Positions 27,097 through 35,579 of a stretch of DNA of 64,000 nt are shown in pieces. Source of the DNA: Cyclobacteriaceae bacterium. Lineage in GTDB: Bacteria; Bacteroidota; Bacteroidia; Cytophagales; Cyclobacteriaceae. Position numbers and translations under genes: made by a program. Within the stretch, counting starts at the first letter, position 1. Each line of letters begins with the position of its first letter. Below the pieces are notes generated by a model. That model was not told where the DNA came from. It saw only the letters and a program-made list of their open reading frames with translations, and made no database searches. The stretch covers positions 62,001 through 126,000 of the forward strand of contig CATQIH010000017.1 of assembly GCA_958296015.1 (NCBI GenBank). The letters are read 5' to 3'.

Positions 27097-27477
27097 TTAC
27101 AAATTATCCACTTTCAGTACCTGATACTTGCGCATGATGCCATGCAGTTCCCATTCCACCAGGTCACCTTCCCGGTAACCGATCAGTGCCACACCCAGGG
27201 GAGAGAGGATAGAGATTTTACTTTGCTTGGCATCTGCTATGCCAGGCGTAACAAACTTCACGGCGAGCCGCATGTTCAGGGTCTTTTCCCACAGCTCTAC
27301 TTCAGAACCGAGCTTGATGATATCTTTGGGTGACGTATCTTCTGCAATCACATTCGCCCCAGCCAACTCTTCGGATAGCCTGGAGAAGGTATAGGGAGAC
27401 AATGTATTAGCGTTGTTTCTGACATAGCTTGAGATCAGCATATAATCATCTTGCGTTACGACAATTTTCTTTTCCAT
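27097..27477 (-). CDS. Rnk-type GreA/GreB C-terminal domain protein
   Basis: From the ATG at 27477 (MEKKIVVTQDDYMLIS) the product is 126 residues. It has a short helical N-terminus and the GreA/GreB C-terminal FKBP-like domain: IIKLGSEVELWEKTLNMRLAVKFVTPGIAD, ISILSPLGVALIGYREGDLVEWEL. This is the shape of Rnk (regulator of nucleoside diphosphate kinase), which binds RNA polymerase without the long Gre coiled coil. The upstream residues of the longer frame (MTLLNKTI) are not typical. It is oriented toward mreB and separated from it by the 21-bp repeat array. Role in stress physiology is likely but not shown. Confidence 0.82.
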   Translation of the reverse strand: MEKKIVVTQDDYMLISSYVRNNANTLSPYTFSRLSEELAGANVIAEDTSPKDIIKLGSEVELWEKTLNMRLAVKFVTPGIADAKQSKISILSPLGVALIGYREGDLVEWELHGIMRKYQVLKVDNL

Positions 27478-27538
27478 GATGGTTTTATTTAATAAGGTCA
27501 AAGTTTAAATTTGGTAAAATGATCAAAAAGGCTGTGGG

Positions 27539-28036
27539 CTATCGGCTTTTTTGAAGTCTCGCAGAAGTATTCAGGCTCCGATCCTGTGTTTTTGGCAGAT
27601 CGTAATCCCAGGCGATCACCATCAGCTTGCCTGTGCGCAGATGCTTTAGATACAGGCTAATATTTTTGTGGTTGACACCGTATCCGTTCAGGATACCGAT
27701 CAGACCGCCATCCAGCGAACCCAGTGCCTTGCCATCAATCCTTTCCAGCAAAATAGAGGATAAAGACCCGGAGACAAAAATACTTCCCAGGTCGGTAGTA
27801 TGCAGCAGGTGAACCGCCCTGGATGTAAGCCTCGATAAACCGGCAATTGTGCAACCAAAGTATTGCTCAGAAAAATCAGCCACGCTGCCCAGTACCGAAA
27901 GATGTCCCAGCGGGGAGTTTCGGTTTTTAAGGTCTCTAAGCATATCTTCGCTTTCCTGAAGCGTGCTGCACACCTTTATATAACGCTGTATCTTAAGTTT
28001 TTTATTCAGCCGGTAATGGGATACACCTTCATTCAT
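27539..28036 (-). CDS. hypothetical protein, faintly like general-stress (GsiB/YflT-type) domain proteins
   Basis: The product is 165 residues without signal peptide or membrane segment. It contains a leading polar part (KKLKIQRYIKVCSTLQESEDML), a central Gly/Ser/Leu-rich part (HTTDLGSIFVSGSLSSILLERI, LDGGLIGILNGYGV) and YLKHLRTGKLMVIAWDYD near the end. The alternation of a small-residue-rich helix with a 'GVNHKNISLYLKHLRTGKLMVIAW' type strand-helix-strand unit recalls the DUF1269 / general-stress-protein fold, but I do not regard this as an assignment. It lies between the Rnk-like and the response-regulator genes, all on the minus strand, with about 100 bases before it. Confidence 0.55.
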   Translation of the reverse strand: MNEGVSHYRLNKKLKIQRYIKVCSTLQESEDMLRDLKNRNSPLGHLSVLGSVADFSEQYFGCTIAGLSRLTSRAVHLLHTTDLGSIFVSGSLSSILLERIDGKALGSLDGGLIGILNGYGVNHKNISLYLKHLRTGKLMVIAWDYDLPKTQDRSLNTSARLQKSR

Positions 28037-28143
28037 AGGTCAACAGTGGTTTAAGCAATATAGACGATTACAAAGAAACCACATGTTGCGCTACTCTAAA
28101 ATGACCTCCGTCTGACAAAATCGGTGACTTATGTCATCATAAC

Positions 28144-29205
28144 TCAGTGTTTCATCTTTTTCAGCCGCTCCCTGTCCAGTACAACAATCTTTTTGCGGTC
28201 GACGGTAATCAGTCCTTCATCTTTAAAATCTGCCAGGGTTCTAACCACCGTCTCTTTCACCGTACCGATAAGCCCGGCCAGGTCTTCGCGGGTAAGCACA
28301 ATGCTAAGTTGTAGCTCGTCGTGGTCTTCGGTGGGTGTGCTGAGTTTGAGCAACACCTCAGCCACACGCTGCCTCACCGAATGGTAGGAAACCTGTAGGA
28401 GCTGCTCTTCTCTGTCCATCAGGTTGTTGGAGAGCATCTTGATAAACTTACCAGCAATGCTACGATTGCTATAGATCAGCTTAAAGAAATCCTGCTGCGG
28501 TATCAGGCAGACTTCTGCATCATCCATCGCCACGGCAGTGTCTGCATAAGTGTCTTTGTCGCCGAGCAGTGGCATGTAGCCAAAAAAATCTCCCTCCTGG
28601 AAAATGCCCGTGATAAATTCTTTGCCCTCATCGGTTGTCTTGTAGGTTTTGACCCTTCCGCCGTTGAGAAAATACAGCACATCGGTCTTGCCACCTTCAT
28701 GAAAGATGAACTTTTTCTTTTTGTACAGCTTGAGCTTTCTCTTTTTGGAAAGGTCTTTCAACTCCTGAAAAGCACCGGCTTCCTGATAAAAAGCATCGAG
28801 TCCCTCCACATTTTTAGAGAACTCTTTTTTGAGTGCTTCATTTTTTTGCAGTCGACTTTCCACAGCGTTCAGCAGCTCTACCTCTTCAAAAGGCTTGGTT
28901 AAATAATCGTCTGCTCCTAGGTTCATACCCCGGCGCACGTCGGCTTTTTCTGCTTTAGCCGTAAGAAAGATAAAAGGAATACTGGCGGTTTCAGGCTTTT
29001 TGCTCAGAATATGCAAGACCCCATAACCGTCCAACCCCGGCATCATAATATCGCAGATGATCAGGTCTGGCTTATGCTGGCTGGCCTGCTCAATGCCCTG
29101 CTTACCATTTTCTGCCGTAATTACCTCATAGGAAGCCAGTTCCAGAATATCGGCAGTGGTTTCTCTCACATCAGGATTATCTTCTATCAGTACTATTTTC
29201 TTCAT
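28144..29205 (-). CDS. response regulator fused to cyclic-nucleotide-binding and Crp-type DNA-binding domains
   Basis: From the ATG at 29205 (MKKIVLIEDN) the protein has 353 residues. A receiver domain (phosphorylation Asp near residue 52 in LIICDIMMPGLDG, FLTAKAE, DDYLTKPF) is followed by a short helical linker and a cNMP-binding beta-barrel (KKKFIFHEGGKTDVLYFLNGG, GKEFITGIFQEGDFFGYMPLL). A Crp/FNR helix-turn-helix closes it (LTREDLAGLIGTVKETVVRTL, VDRKKIVVLD). It would be a transcription factor switched by phosphorylation and possibly by a ligand or redox state. The gene overlaps the end of the histidine-kinase gene by 29 bases, so the two form a two-component pair. Residues 1-5 of the longer frame (start 29220) are possible too. 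Confidence 0.88.
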   Translation of the reverse strand: MKKIVLIEDNPDVRETTADILELASYEVITAENGKQGIEQASQHKPDLIICDIMMPGLDGYGVLHILSKKPETASIPFIFLTAKAEKADVRRGMNLGADDYLTKPFEEVELLNAVESRLQKNEALKKEFSKNVEGLDAFYQEAGAFQELKDLSKKRKLKLYKKKKFIFHEGGKTDVLYFLNGGRVKTYKTTDEGKEFITGIFQEGDFFGYMPLLGDKDTYADTAVAMDDAEVCLIPQQDFFKLIYSNRSIAGKFIKMLSNNLMDREEQLLQVSYHSVRQRVAEVLLKLSTPTEDHDELQLSIVLTREDLAGLIGTVKETVVRTLADFKDEGLITVDRKKIVVLDRERLKKMKH

Positions 29206-30460
29206 CATTGTTTTGGTCAAGCGGTAAAGAAATGGTAAACGTACTCCCCTGTTCTATTTTGCTTTCAAAGGTTATTTTACCATGCATGAGTTCTATGTAT
29301 TTTTTGACAATAGGCAGGCCCAGACCGGTGCCTTCAATGTTGGTCACATTACGTGCCCTGAAAAACAGGTTGAACAAATTTTGCTGCTCATCTTCAGGAA
29401 TGCCAATGCCCTGATCTTTGATGGTGACCGTGAGTGCCGGGCCTTCCGTGGCAATGATGACATCTACCGGCTTATGGCTGGGCGAGTATTTGAGCGCATT
29501 GGAGAGCAGGTTGAGAAACACATTTCTGGTAAATTGCTTGTCCAGGTTCACTTGCAGCACTTCTCTGTCAGCCGTCAGTCGCACTTGCTGATCAGGCTTC
29601 TGCACATGCTGTAGTTCCTGAACGATTATTTTCATAAACTCTATCAGGTCGAACACTTCTTTCTTCATGTGCAACTCACCTTCCTCGAGCCTGCCTATAG
29701 AGAGGAACTCATTGAGAATATCCACCAGGTTTTTGACGCTGGACTTGATACGGTCTACATTTTTGAGCCTTTTGTCTTCTTTGCCGGGTTCATTTTGCCG
29801 GGCAATCAGGTTGGCAGCCGACAGGATGGTGCTTAGTGGTGTACGAAATTCGTGTGAAGCCATCGATACAAACCGCGATTTAAGCTCGCTTAGCTCCCGC
29901 TCTTTGTTCAAGGCCCGGAGCATTTTGCGTTCGGTATTTTTTTGCTCGGTCACGTTGGTAAAAATAAACATGGCCAGCCCTTCATCCAGTGGCATGGTAT
30001 TGACCTTGTAACTGCTTGTGCGGTATTTTATCTCATAGCCATGGTGTCCACCCTGAAACGTAAGCCGGGCACAGGCAATCATCTGCTTTTTCCATTCTGC
30101 CGAAAAGTTCTTCACTTCTTCAATGGCCATCCCTTCCACATCCTCCTTGTCCAGACCGATCTTTCGTAGTTCTTCTCCGTCCAGAAAGACGATCTCGTGT
30201 TTTTTATCAATAACCACAATCATCACTTTCGGAAAATAACGTGCAATAGCCACGTACAAAGCGTAGTTTTTCTTGGCCTGTGCATCTGCCAGCCTGGTTT
30301 CGTGCATCTGGTATTCCAAAGACAGGTTTGTTTCCACCAGTTTCTTGACCATAGCCGTTAGCTCGCGGGTGCGGTCTTTTACCTTTTGCTCAAGCTCTTC
30401 TGTATAGTTACGTGGGGTCACGGTGGTTTCTTGCTCTGCTGCCTTTTGCTTTTTCGCCAT
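29177..30460 (-). CDS. soluble PAS-domain sensor histidine kinase
   Basis: The 427-residue protein has no membrane segment. An N-terminal coiled coil (YTEELEQKVKDRTRELTAMV) leads into a PAS domain (about 75-172, including IVVIDKKHEIVFLDGEELRK). Next come a HisKA domain with the phospho-accepting His near residue 203 (SMASHEFRTPLS) and a HATPase_c domain with the N box (NVFLNLLSNALKYSP), G1 (IKDQGIGIPEDE) and G2 (GTGLGLPIVKKY). It should sense a cytoplasmic cue and phosphorylate the response regulator whose gene overlaps its 3' end. The pair sits among stress genes, so general or redox stress is a reasonable but unproven input. Confidence 0.9.
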   Translation of the reverse strand: MAKKQKAAEQETTVTPRNYTEELEQKVKDRTRELTAMVKKLVETNLSLEYQMHETRLADAQAKKNYALYVAIARYFPKVMIVVIDKKHEIVFLDGEELRKIGLDKEDVEGMAIEEVKNFSAEWKKQMIACARLTFQGGHHGYEIKYRTSSYKVNTMPLDEGLAMFIFTNVTEQKNTERKMLRALNKERELSELKSRFVSMASHEFRTPLSTILSAANLIARQNEPGKEDKRLKNVDRIKSSVKNLVDILNEFLSIGRLEEGELHMKKEVFDLIEFMKIIVQELQHVQKPDQQVRLTADREVLQVNLDKQFTRNVFLNLLSNALKYSPSHKPVDVIIATEGPALTVTIKDQGIGIPEDEQQNLFNLFFRARNVTNIEGTGLGLPIVKKYIELMHGKITFESKIEQGSTFTISLPLDQNNDEENSTDRR

Positions 30461-30615
30461 AGCGTCTTTTTTTACAGGGTCGGGTTAGCTATAGGTGCCT
30501 GAAATTTAATGACATTAATCATTGAATCTTCGGGACTTCCATCATTTTAGTTTCAGCTAAAGTAAGCCAACTTTGCCATAAATGATATTTATTTTTTGAT
30601 AAAAGTATAAGAGTT

Positions 30616-30975
30616 ATGGTGGAATCTATTCAAACCCGACGTGACGATATTATTGGATTTCGCATGGATGGCACAACCAGTGAAGCGGATATGAAGCCTG
30701 TCTTGATCAAACTAAAAGAAAAGCTCAGGTCTCACAAAAAACTAAGGTTATATGTTGAGTATGTAGACACTGATGGCTTCTCAATGGATACACTACTGGA
30801 AGACCTGAAATACAATTTTGGGTACCTGGACCATTTTTTTGAGAAGGCAGCAGTCATCACAGTCAAAGACTGGCTCAAACAAGCTTCACAATTTTCCAAC
30901 AGCATGGCAGGCATCAGGCTGAAAAGCTTTCACTTTTCAGAAGCTGATAAAGCCAGTCAATGGATTGAGGAATAA
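30616..30975 (+). CDS. SpoIIAA-like (STAS/SEC14-type) domain protein
   Basis: The 119-residue protein reads like the SpoIIAA-like family: an N-terminal FRMDGTTSEADMKPVLIKLKEKL, the strand LRLYVEYVDTDGFSMDTLLEDLKYNFGYLDHFFEKAAVITVKDWLKQ, and a C-terminal RLKSFHFSEADKASQWIEE. These single-domain proteins are common next to stress and energy genes. They are distinct from anti-sigma antagonists, since the phospho-Ser site is not conserved, and their function is unknown. The gene is transcribed away from the histidine-kinase gene, sharing an intergenic region of 155 bases, and is closed by a strong terminator. Confidence 0.8.
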   Translation: MVESIQTRRDDIIGFRMDGTTSEADMKPVLIKLKEKLRSHKKLRLYVEYVDTDGFSMDTLLEDLKYNFGYLDHFFEKAAVITVKDWLKQASQFSNSMAGIRLKSFHFSEADKASQWIEE

Positions 30976-31004
30976 TATTTTTTACTTTTTTTCTAGCCAG
31001 CTGT

Positions 31005-31037
31005 GAAGGCTCGGAATGACCGAGCCTTCCTTTTTTT
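31005..31037 (+). terminator. intrinsic terminator after the SpoIIAA-like gene
   Basis: A perfect 10-bp GC-rich stem (gaaggctcgg ... ccgagccttc) with a five-base loop (aatga) is followed by cttttttt. It lies 29 bases after the stop at 30975. The T run is only on the plus strand, so it ends transcription of the plus-strand gene; the convergent GH106 gene reads into it without a matching T tract. Confidence 0.85.
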
Positions 31038-31041
31038 GGCA

Positions 31042-34000
31042 TCATTCCTGACCAATCTGTTGCAAAGTGACGGGGCCAACCAAGCCTGATGGTTGCAAGG
31101 CCGATTCGGACGTATATGGATTTACATTGGTCCAAGTTTTTCTTTGCTCCGGCGGCAGCTTGCTGTCGCCAATCAGGCGATTGACCCAGGTGTTCACCAC
31201 CTCAATTTCCAGCTTATTTTCTCCGCCTTTGATCACATCAGTGATGTTCACACGCCAGGGGGCTGTCCACACGCCACCCACAGGCTGGCCGTTGATCTTC
31301 ACGCGCGCCATCACCCCTACCCTACCCAGATCCAAATACAACTCCGATCCTTCAGGCACCTGTGGCGACTGAAAGGTCGTCAGATAAGTTGCTTTCCCTG
31401 AATAGTATTTGATGTGCTCGTCGCTGTGCTGCGTCCAGTCGGTGAGTTGTGCAAAAGTGACAGGTGCTGCCGGGCCGCGCATCTTTTGGTTAAAACTGAC
31501 AGTCCACGGGCCAGCCAGGGTAGCGATGGTGGTAGGTTCAGAAAAGTTATCAGCCTGCTTGCCTGAAGCCGAAGCTGCCTTACGAAATACCACAAACCCA
31601 CTTTGGTAAGGTGCCAGCTTTAGAGGTACAACGGTACTTTGCTGCTCAGCAGTGAAATCAGGCAGGTCGCGGATATTGCCTGTGACGGCATCCCAAAACT
31701 CAGGTTGTTTGCCTGCTATGCGGAAAGCAGGGGCAATATTCAGCGGCTGGTCGCTTTGGTTGGAGACAAAGTACAGGTCACCTACTGGCAGGCGGCGGTG
31801 CGTATACAGCATGGGCTGGTTTTTACTGATCTTCACATCTGGCACAATGTCCAGCTGGTTTAGTGCAGCCTGCATATCCGTTCCTGTGATCACCATGCCT
31901 TTGCCAAAATGAGTAGTTACCGGTTTATTCATATCTCTGTCGCCCCAGAGTTCGGCGGACATTTGCTTTACTTCTTCATCGGCTTTAGGATAGTTCTGCA
32001 AACTGGGCGAACGGCTGGGAGCAGGCCCGAGAATCACCGCGCCCTGGCTGACCAATTCTTTGATCTTTTGCAACAGTTCGGGGCGCATGGTTTCCAGCCG
32101 GGGCAGCACCAGCATGCGGTACGATATGCCATCGGGCAGTACTAATCTGCCATCTTCTACGCTGAGCCTGTTCTCAATCACCTCGGCATTGATATAGTCA
32201 AAATTGTAGCCTTCGGGTAGCTCGGGATTGCGCACACCGGTCATTTTGGGCACATCTTCTCCAATGAAGTAGGCCACATCTGCCACAGGTTTTCCCTGCT
32301 GCAACAGCCACATACACCGCCGCAGGTAATCTACAAACATATCGGCCTGGTCAAACCAGGTATTCTTCCGGTTAAACTCCGTACCAAACCCGGCATTGAC
32401 CCCAGGATTGCGGTCGTCATAAGGCTGATGCACATATACATGCAGCAAGGTATGGTTAACACCTTCTGTAAAAGACCAGTCGCCACGTTTTTTTAGCAAA
32501 GCAGGATAGCGGGCATAGGCTTGTCCGGCAGCAGTAAAGGACTCGGCAGCCACCTTGTTTTTTCCATAGATGTGCGCAGCGGATGCAGCAGCCCGCAGCT
32601 CAATACTTCCCAGTTCCCCCTCGTTCCAAAATTCTCCGGCTACCTCATCTGATTGTCCACCATATTGCAGAAATTCACCGGGAAAACCCCAGTGCCCGTA
32701 GTTTTCCAGCCACAGCTTCATATCATGTTCATGGCTCAGTTCGCGCAAACCCGCTACATACTGGTACGCTACGCGGTCAGCTACCAGCCTGCGCATATCC
32801 CACAGAAAGCGATCGGACTTTTCTGCACTTTCTACTACTCGTCCGCTAAGTACGGGCAGCCAGGGCAAGGGATCGTAGCCGTATTGCTGCCGGAAATCTT
32901 TGGCAAAGCCATCCGTCCAGTTTTGCGAACCGGTTTCGTAGCTATCGGCCACCACCCACTGCCATGCGGTACGCTCCTTCTCCGGGATGCTGTCGAGCAC
33001 CTGCCCGATGAAAGCATCAAAATGATGTTTCACCGCATCTTTGCTGAGTTTATCCACTTCCAGTCCCTGACCTTCGGGAGCAGCAGGCGCGTTGGTTACG
33101 CCGGTGGGTGTCATGCCCAGCCGCAGCACCGTCCATTGCCCCTGTGGTACTTCCCATTCCAGGGTGCCATCTTCCAAGAGTTTATCCGTAATGTTGATCA
33201 CCTGTGCCGCGTTGATAGCCAGTGAGGTGTCTGTGGCTTCCGGCTGGGTTTGCCACTGATATTCATTCCACAAAGGCAGTGGTGTCTGGAACATCTTGGC
33301 CAGTTGCTTTTCTTCAAACCGCTCCAGGTACGGAGTTGGGGACAGCACGATCTCGGCCAGTCCGGCAGCACCACTGATGGCAGAAAACACCAGCCTGAAC
33401 TGCTGAGCCTGCACCGCAGGAAAGGCAATGGCCACCGGACTGTAGGGTTTGAAACCTACATTAAGCTGCGGATTGCTGCGATCCAGTTCAAACTCCCGGA
33501 TCGTTTGGTACTTACCTTTCTCTTTGACCTGAAAACGAACGCTTGCTTTGAAAGGCACATGGGCAGGATAAAGCAACAGGCTGCGGGCCGTGAAAGGACT
33601 GGCTACCTGCACATCGATGGTGAGTGTAGAGTCAATGAAGGTGCTTTCCGTGCCAAGGTTGCCATCCACCATATTTTTTATATCGGTCACTGGTCGGTTG
33701 GCAGTGACAGCAGGGTGGTATTGAGCGATTGCTTTACCTTCGTCGGCAAGAAAAGCCAGGACAGCCACATCCTGGAAATCCGGCGCAGGTTGCTTCAGCT
33801 GTTGCGATAACCGCTGTGGTCCTTTGATGTTTGTTTCGCTATAGGCGAGGTACCGCATGGCTTCCTGCGGCTTCACCCACGGGCCACCCGACTGGCTCCA
33901 GCCCGGACTGTTGAACAACCCGATCACGATGCTGTCTTCGGCAGCTGATTTAAGGGCCTGCCGGGTAGCCGCCCACCACTCGGGACTGAACAGCCTGACA

Positions 34001-34287
34001 TCACCATAGGCAGTTTCTGAAGCGTTCAGCCCGATATTGCCGACGAATGCTCTTCCCACGCCTATCTTTGCCATTGCTTTCACATCTTCTGCCACACCGG
34101 CTGCCGACACGTTATCGCTCAGCCAATACCAGTACATGCTGGGTTTGACCGAATCGGGTGGATGCTGAAATCCTTCTTCTATGGTAGTAAAAGAAACCTG
34201 CTGCCTGGTTTCGGTTTCTTTGGGATGAGCACAAAAAGTCAGTAGTAAGATCAGCGATAGCATCGCCAGGGCATGGGAAACAGACAT
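31042..34287 (-). CDS. GH106-family glycoside hydrolase (alpha-L-rhamnosidase-like), lipoprotein
   Basis: The 1081-residue product has a lipobox (LLLTFC) and then the GH106 pattern: FQHPPDSVKPSMYWYWLSDNV, VIGLFNSPGWSQSGGPWVKP, WQWVVADSYETGSQNW, LWLENYGHWGFPGEFLQYGG, AAESFTAAGQAYARYP, GINAGFGTEFNRKNTWF-type region and a C-terminal galactose-binding-like module (YLDLGRVGVMARVKINGQPVGGVWTAPW). GH106 enzymes remove alpha-L-rhamnose from rhamnogalacturonan and other glycans; length is typical. It is the last gene of PUL 2 (80 bases after the GH43 lipoprotein gene). The rhamnose it might free would fit an aldonate pathway such as the RhmD-like enzyme of PUL 1, though that link is only an inference. 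Confidence 0.82.
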   Translation of the reverse strand: MSVSHALAMLSLILLLTFCAHPKETETRQQVSFTTIEEGFQHPPDSVKPSMYWYWLSDNVSAAGVAEDVKAMAKIGVGRAFVGNIGLNASETAYGDVRLFSPEWWAATRQALKSAAEDSIVIGLFNSPGWSQSGGPWVKPQEAMRYLAYSETNIKGPQRLSQQLKQPAPDFQDVAVLAFLADEGKAIAQYHPAVTANRPVTDIKNMVDGNLGTESTFIDSTLTIDVQVASPFTARSLLLYPAHVPFKASVRFQVKEKGKYQTIREFELDRSNPQLNVGFKPYSPVAIAFPAVQAQQFRLVFSAISGAAGLAEIVLSPTPYLERFEEKQLAKMFQTPLPLWNEYQWQTQPEATDTSLAINAAQVINITDKLLEDGTLEWEVPQGQWTVLRLGMTPTGVTNAPAAPEGQGLEVDKLSKDAVKHHFDAFIGQVLDSIPEKERTAWQWVVADSYETGSQNWTDGFAKDFRQQYGYDPLPWLPVLSGRVVESAEKSDRFLWDMRRLVADRVAYQYVAGLRELSHEHDMKLWLENYGHWGFPGEFLQYGGQSDEVAGEFWNEGELGSIELRAAASAAHIYGKNKVAAESFTAAGQAYARYPALLKKRGDWSFTEGVNHTLLHVYVHQPYDDRNPGVNAGFGTEFNRKNTWFDQADMFVDYLRRCMWLLQQGKPVADVAYFIGEDVPKMTGVRNPELPEGYNFDYINAEVIENRLSVEDGRLVLPDGISYRMLVLPRLETMRPELLQKIKELVSQGAVILGPAPSRSPSLQNYPKADEEVKQMSAELWGDRDMNKPVTTHFGKGMVITGTDMQAALNQLDIVPDVKISKNQPMLYTHRRLPVGDLYFVSNQSDQPLNIAPAFRIAGKQPEFWDAVTGNIRDLPDFTAEQQSTVVPLKLAPYQSGFVVFRKAASASGKQADNFSEPTTIATLAGPWTVSFNQKMRGPAAPVTFAQLTDWTQHSDEHIKYYSGKATYLTTFQSPQVPEGSELYLDLGRVGVMARVKINGQPVGGVWTAPWRVNITDVIKGGENKLEIEVVNTWVNRLIGDSKLPPEQRKTWTNVNPYTSESALQPSGLVGPVTLQQIGQE

Positions 34288-34367
34288 AGTGAATGACGAA
34301 AAGGTTGTTTATTTGATACCACTAAAGTAGGCAATAGGATCAGCATAAGTATCCTGTACTCACCCGC

Positions 34368-35534
34368 TCATTCACTTTCCACAAAAGCAGGGAGAGGCTG
34401 CGGACTGGTGGTAGGGCCATGCACTACCAAGGTGCCATCTTCTTTGATCTCCATCGGGTCTACAAAAACCACCCGCTCATCACCCGTCTTGGTCGTTCTG
34501 CCATGATAGACACAATACATTTGGGAACTGTCCAGAGAAAAGACGACATTGTTGTGTCCGGTACCGGTGACATCGCCGCCTTCTGCGGTATTCTTTTCCA
34601 ACACCGGATTATTGTCGGCTTTGGTGTAGGGTCCCAATGGACTTTTGGCGGTGGCGTACCCTACGGCATAGTTTTCCCCACCAAAGTGATTGGCTGAGTA
34701 CATCATGTAATAAGTACCGTTTCGCTTGAAAGTAACCGAACCTTCTGTCCACCGGCGGTTGACCTCATGGGAAGTAACCGAGCGGCTCTCCCACTCCGCC
34801 TGCTTATTGTCCATACTAACCGGCGGACGTAGCTGCAACACCGGCTCGCCGACTATATGGGTAAAATCCGGGGAAAGCTCCACACCATACACCCAGCTTT
34901 CTTCAATTTCATCGTACCATCCTTTCTCCCTGGACCAGTCGGCCACTTCGCTTTCTACAGGATGTTTGTAGCAAACCCGTGAATAGTAGAGATAATACTT
35001 GCCATCATCATCCCTGAACACGTTGGCATCAATGACCGGATAACCGGGATCAAACAGAGGTTCGTTTTTAAGGTCTACAAAAGGCCCCGTAGGCTTGTCG
35101 GCCACAGCCACGCCAATCTTAAAGTTTTCCAGCTCGTTGTTTGGATTATCACGCCACTGGGCACTGAAAAACATATAGTATTTACCGTTCATTTTGTAAA
35201 CTTCGGGTGCCCAGAAAGAGGCAATGCTCCACGAGTCCGGCTGATTGCCAGCATATACTTGTCCTTCGGGTGTCCAATCAACAAGATCATCCGAGGAATA
35301 GGCGGCAAAGCCATCTTTGGCTCCACCGCCGGTACCGTACATATAGTATTTTCCTTTACCATCGGCCAGCACATAAGGATCACCAAACGCCACATCAAGT
35401 GGATTGCTATAGGTGGCCGGTACTGTTGCCTGTTCGTCCTGCGCCTTTTGGTTCTTCTGGCAAGAGATACAAATGATCAAAAATACTATTCCAAAAACAA
35501 GGCGTTTATTACGTTTTAAGTGTCTGTAATGCAT
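34368..35534 (-). CDS. GH43-family glycoside hydrolase, lipoprotein
   Basis: The 388-residue protein has a lipobox (FLIICISC) and a single five-bladed GH43 propeller. The catalytic base Asp is in SNPLDVAFGDPYVLADG, the modulating Asp in YPVIDANVFRDDDGKYYLYYS and the acid Glu in RRWTEGSVTFKRNGTYYMMYS; GHNNVVFSLDSSQMYCVYHG follows. GH43 contains arabinofuranosidases, xylosidases and galactan-active enzymes; this sequence cannot be placed in a subfamily by eye. It is encoded between the GH43-CBM13 enzyme and GH106 in PUL 2, so removal of arabinose or xylose side chains is likely. Confidence 0.88.
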   Translation of the reverse strand: MHYRHLKRNKRLVFGIVFLIICISCQKNQKAQDEQATVPATYSNPLDVAFGDPYVLADGKGKYYMYGTGGGAKDGFAAYSSDDLVDWTPEGQVYAGNQPDSWSIASFWAPEVYKMNGKYYMFFSAQWRDNPNNELENFKIGVAVADKPTGPFVDLKNEPLFDPGYPVIDANVFRDDDGKYYLYYSRVCYKHPVESEVADWSREKGWYDEIEESWVYGVELSPDFTHIVGEPVLQLRPPVSMDNKQAEWESRSVTSHEVNRRWTEGSVTFKRNGTYYMMYSANHFGGENYAVGYATAKSPLGPYTKADNNPVLEKNTAEGGDVTGTGHNNVVFSLDSSQMYCVYHGRTTKTGDERVVFVDPMEIKEDGTLVVHGPTTSPQPLPAFVESE

Positions 35535-35579
35535 TCTTTATGTAATTCTGATAGTGGAATGTTTAAAACTACATAATTT

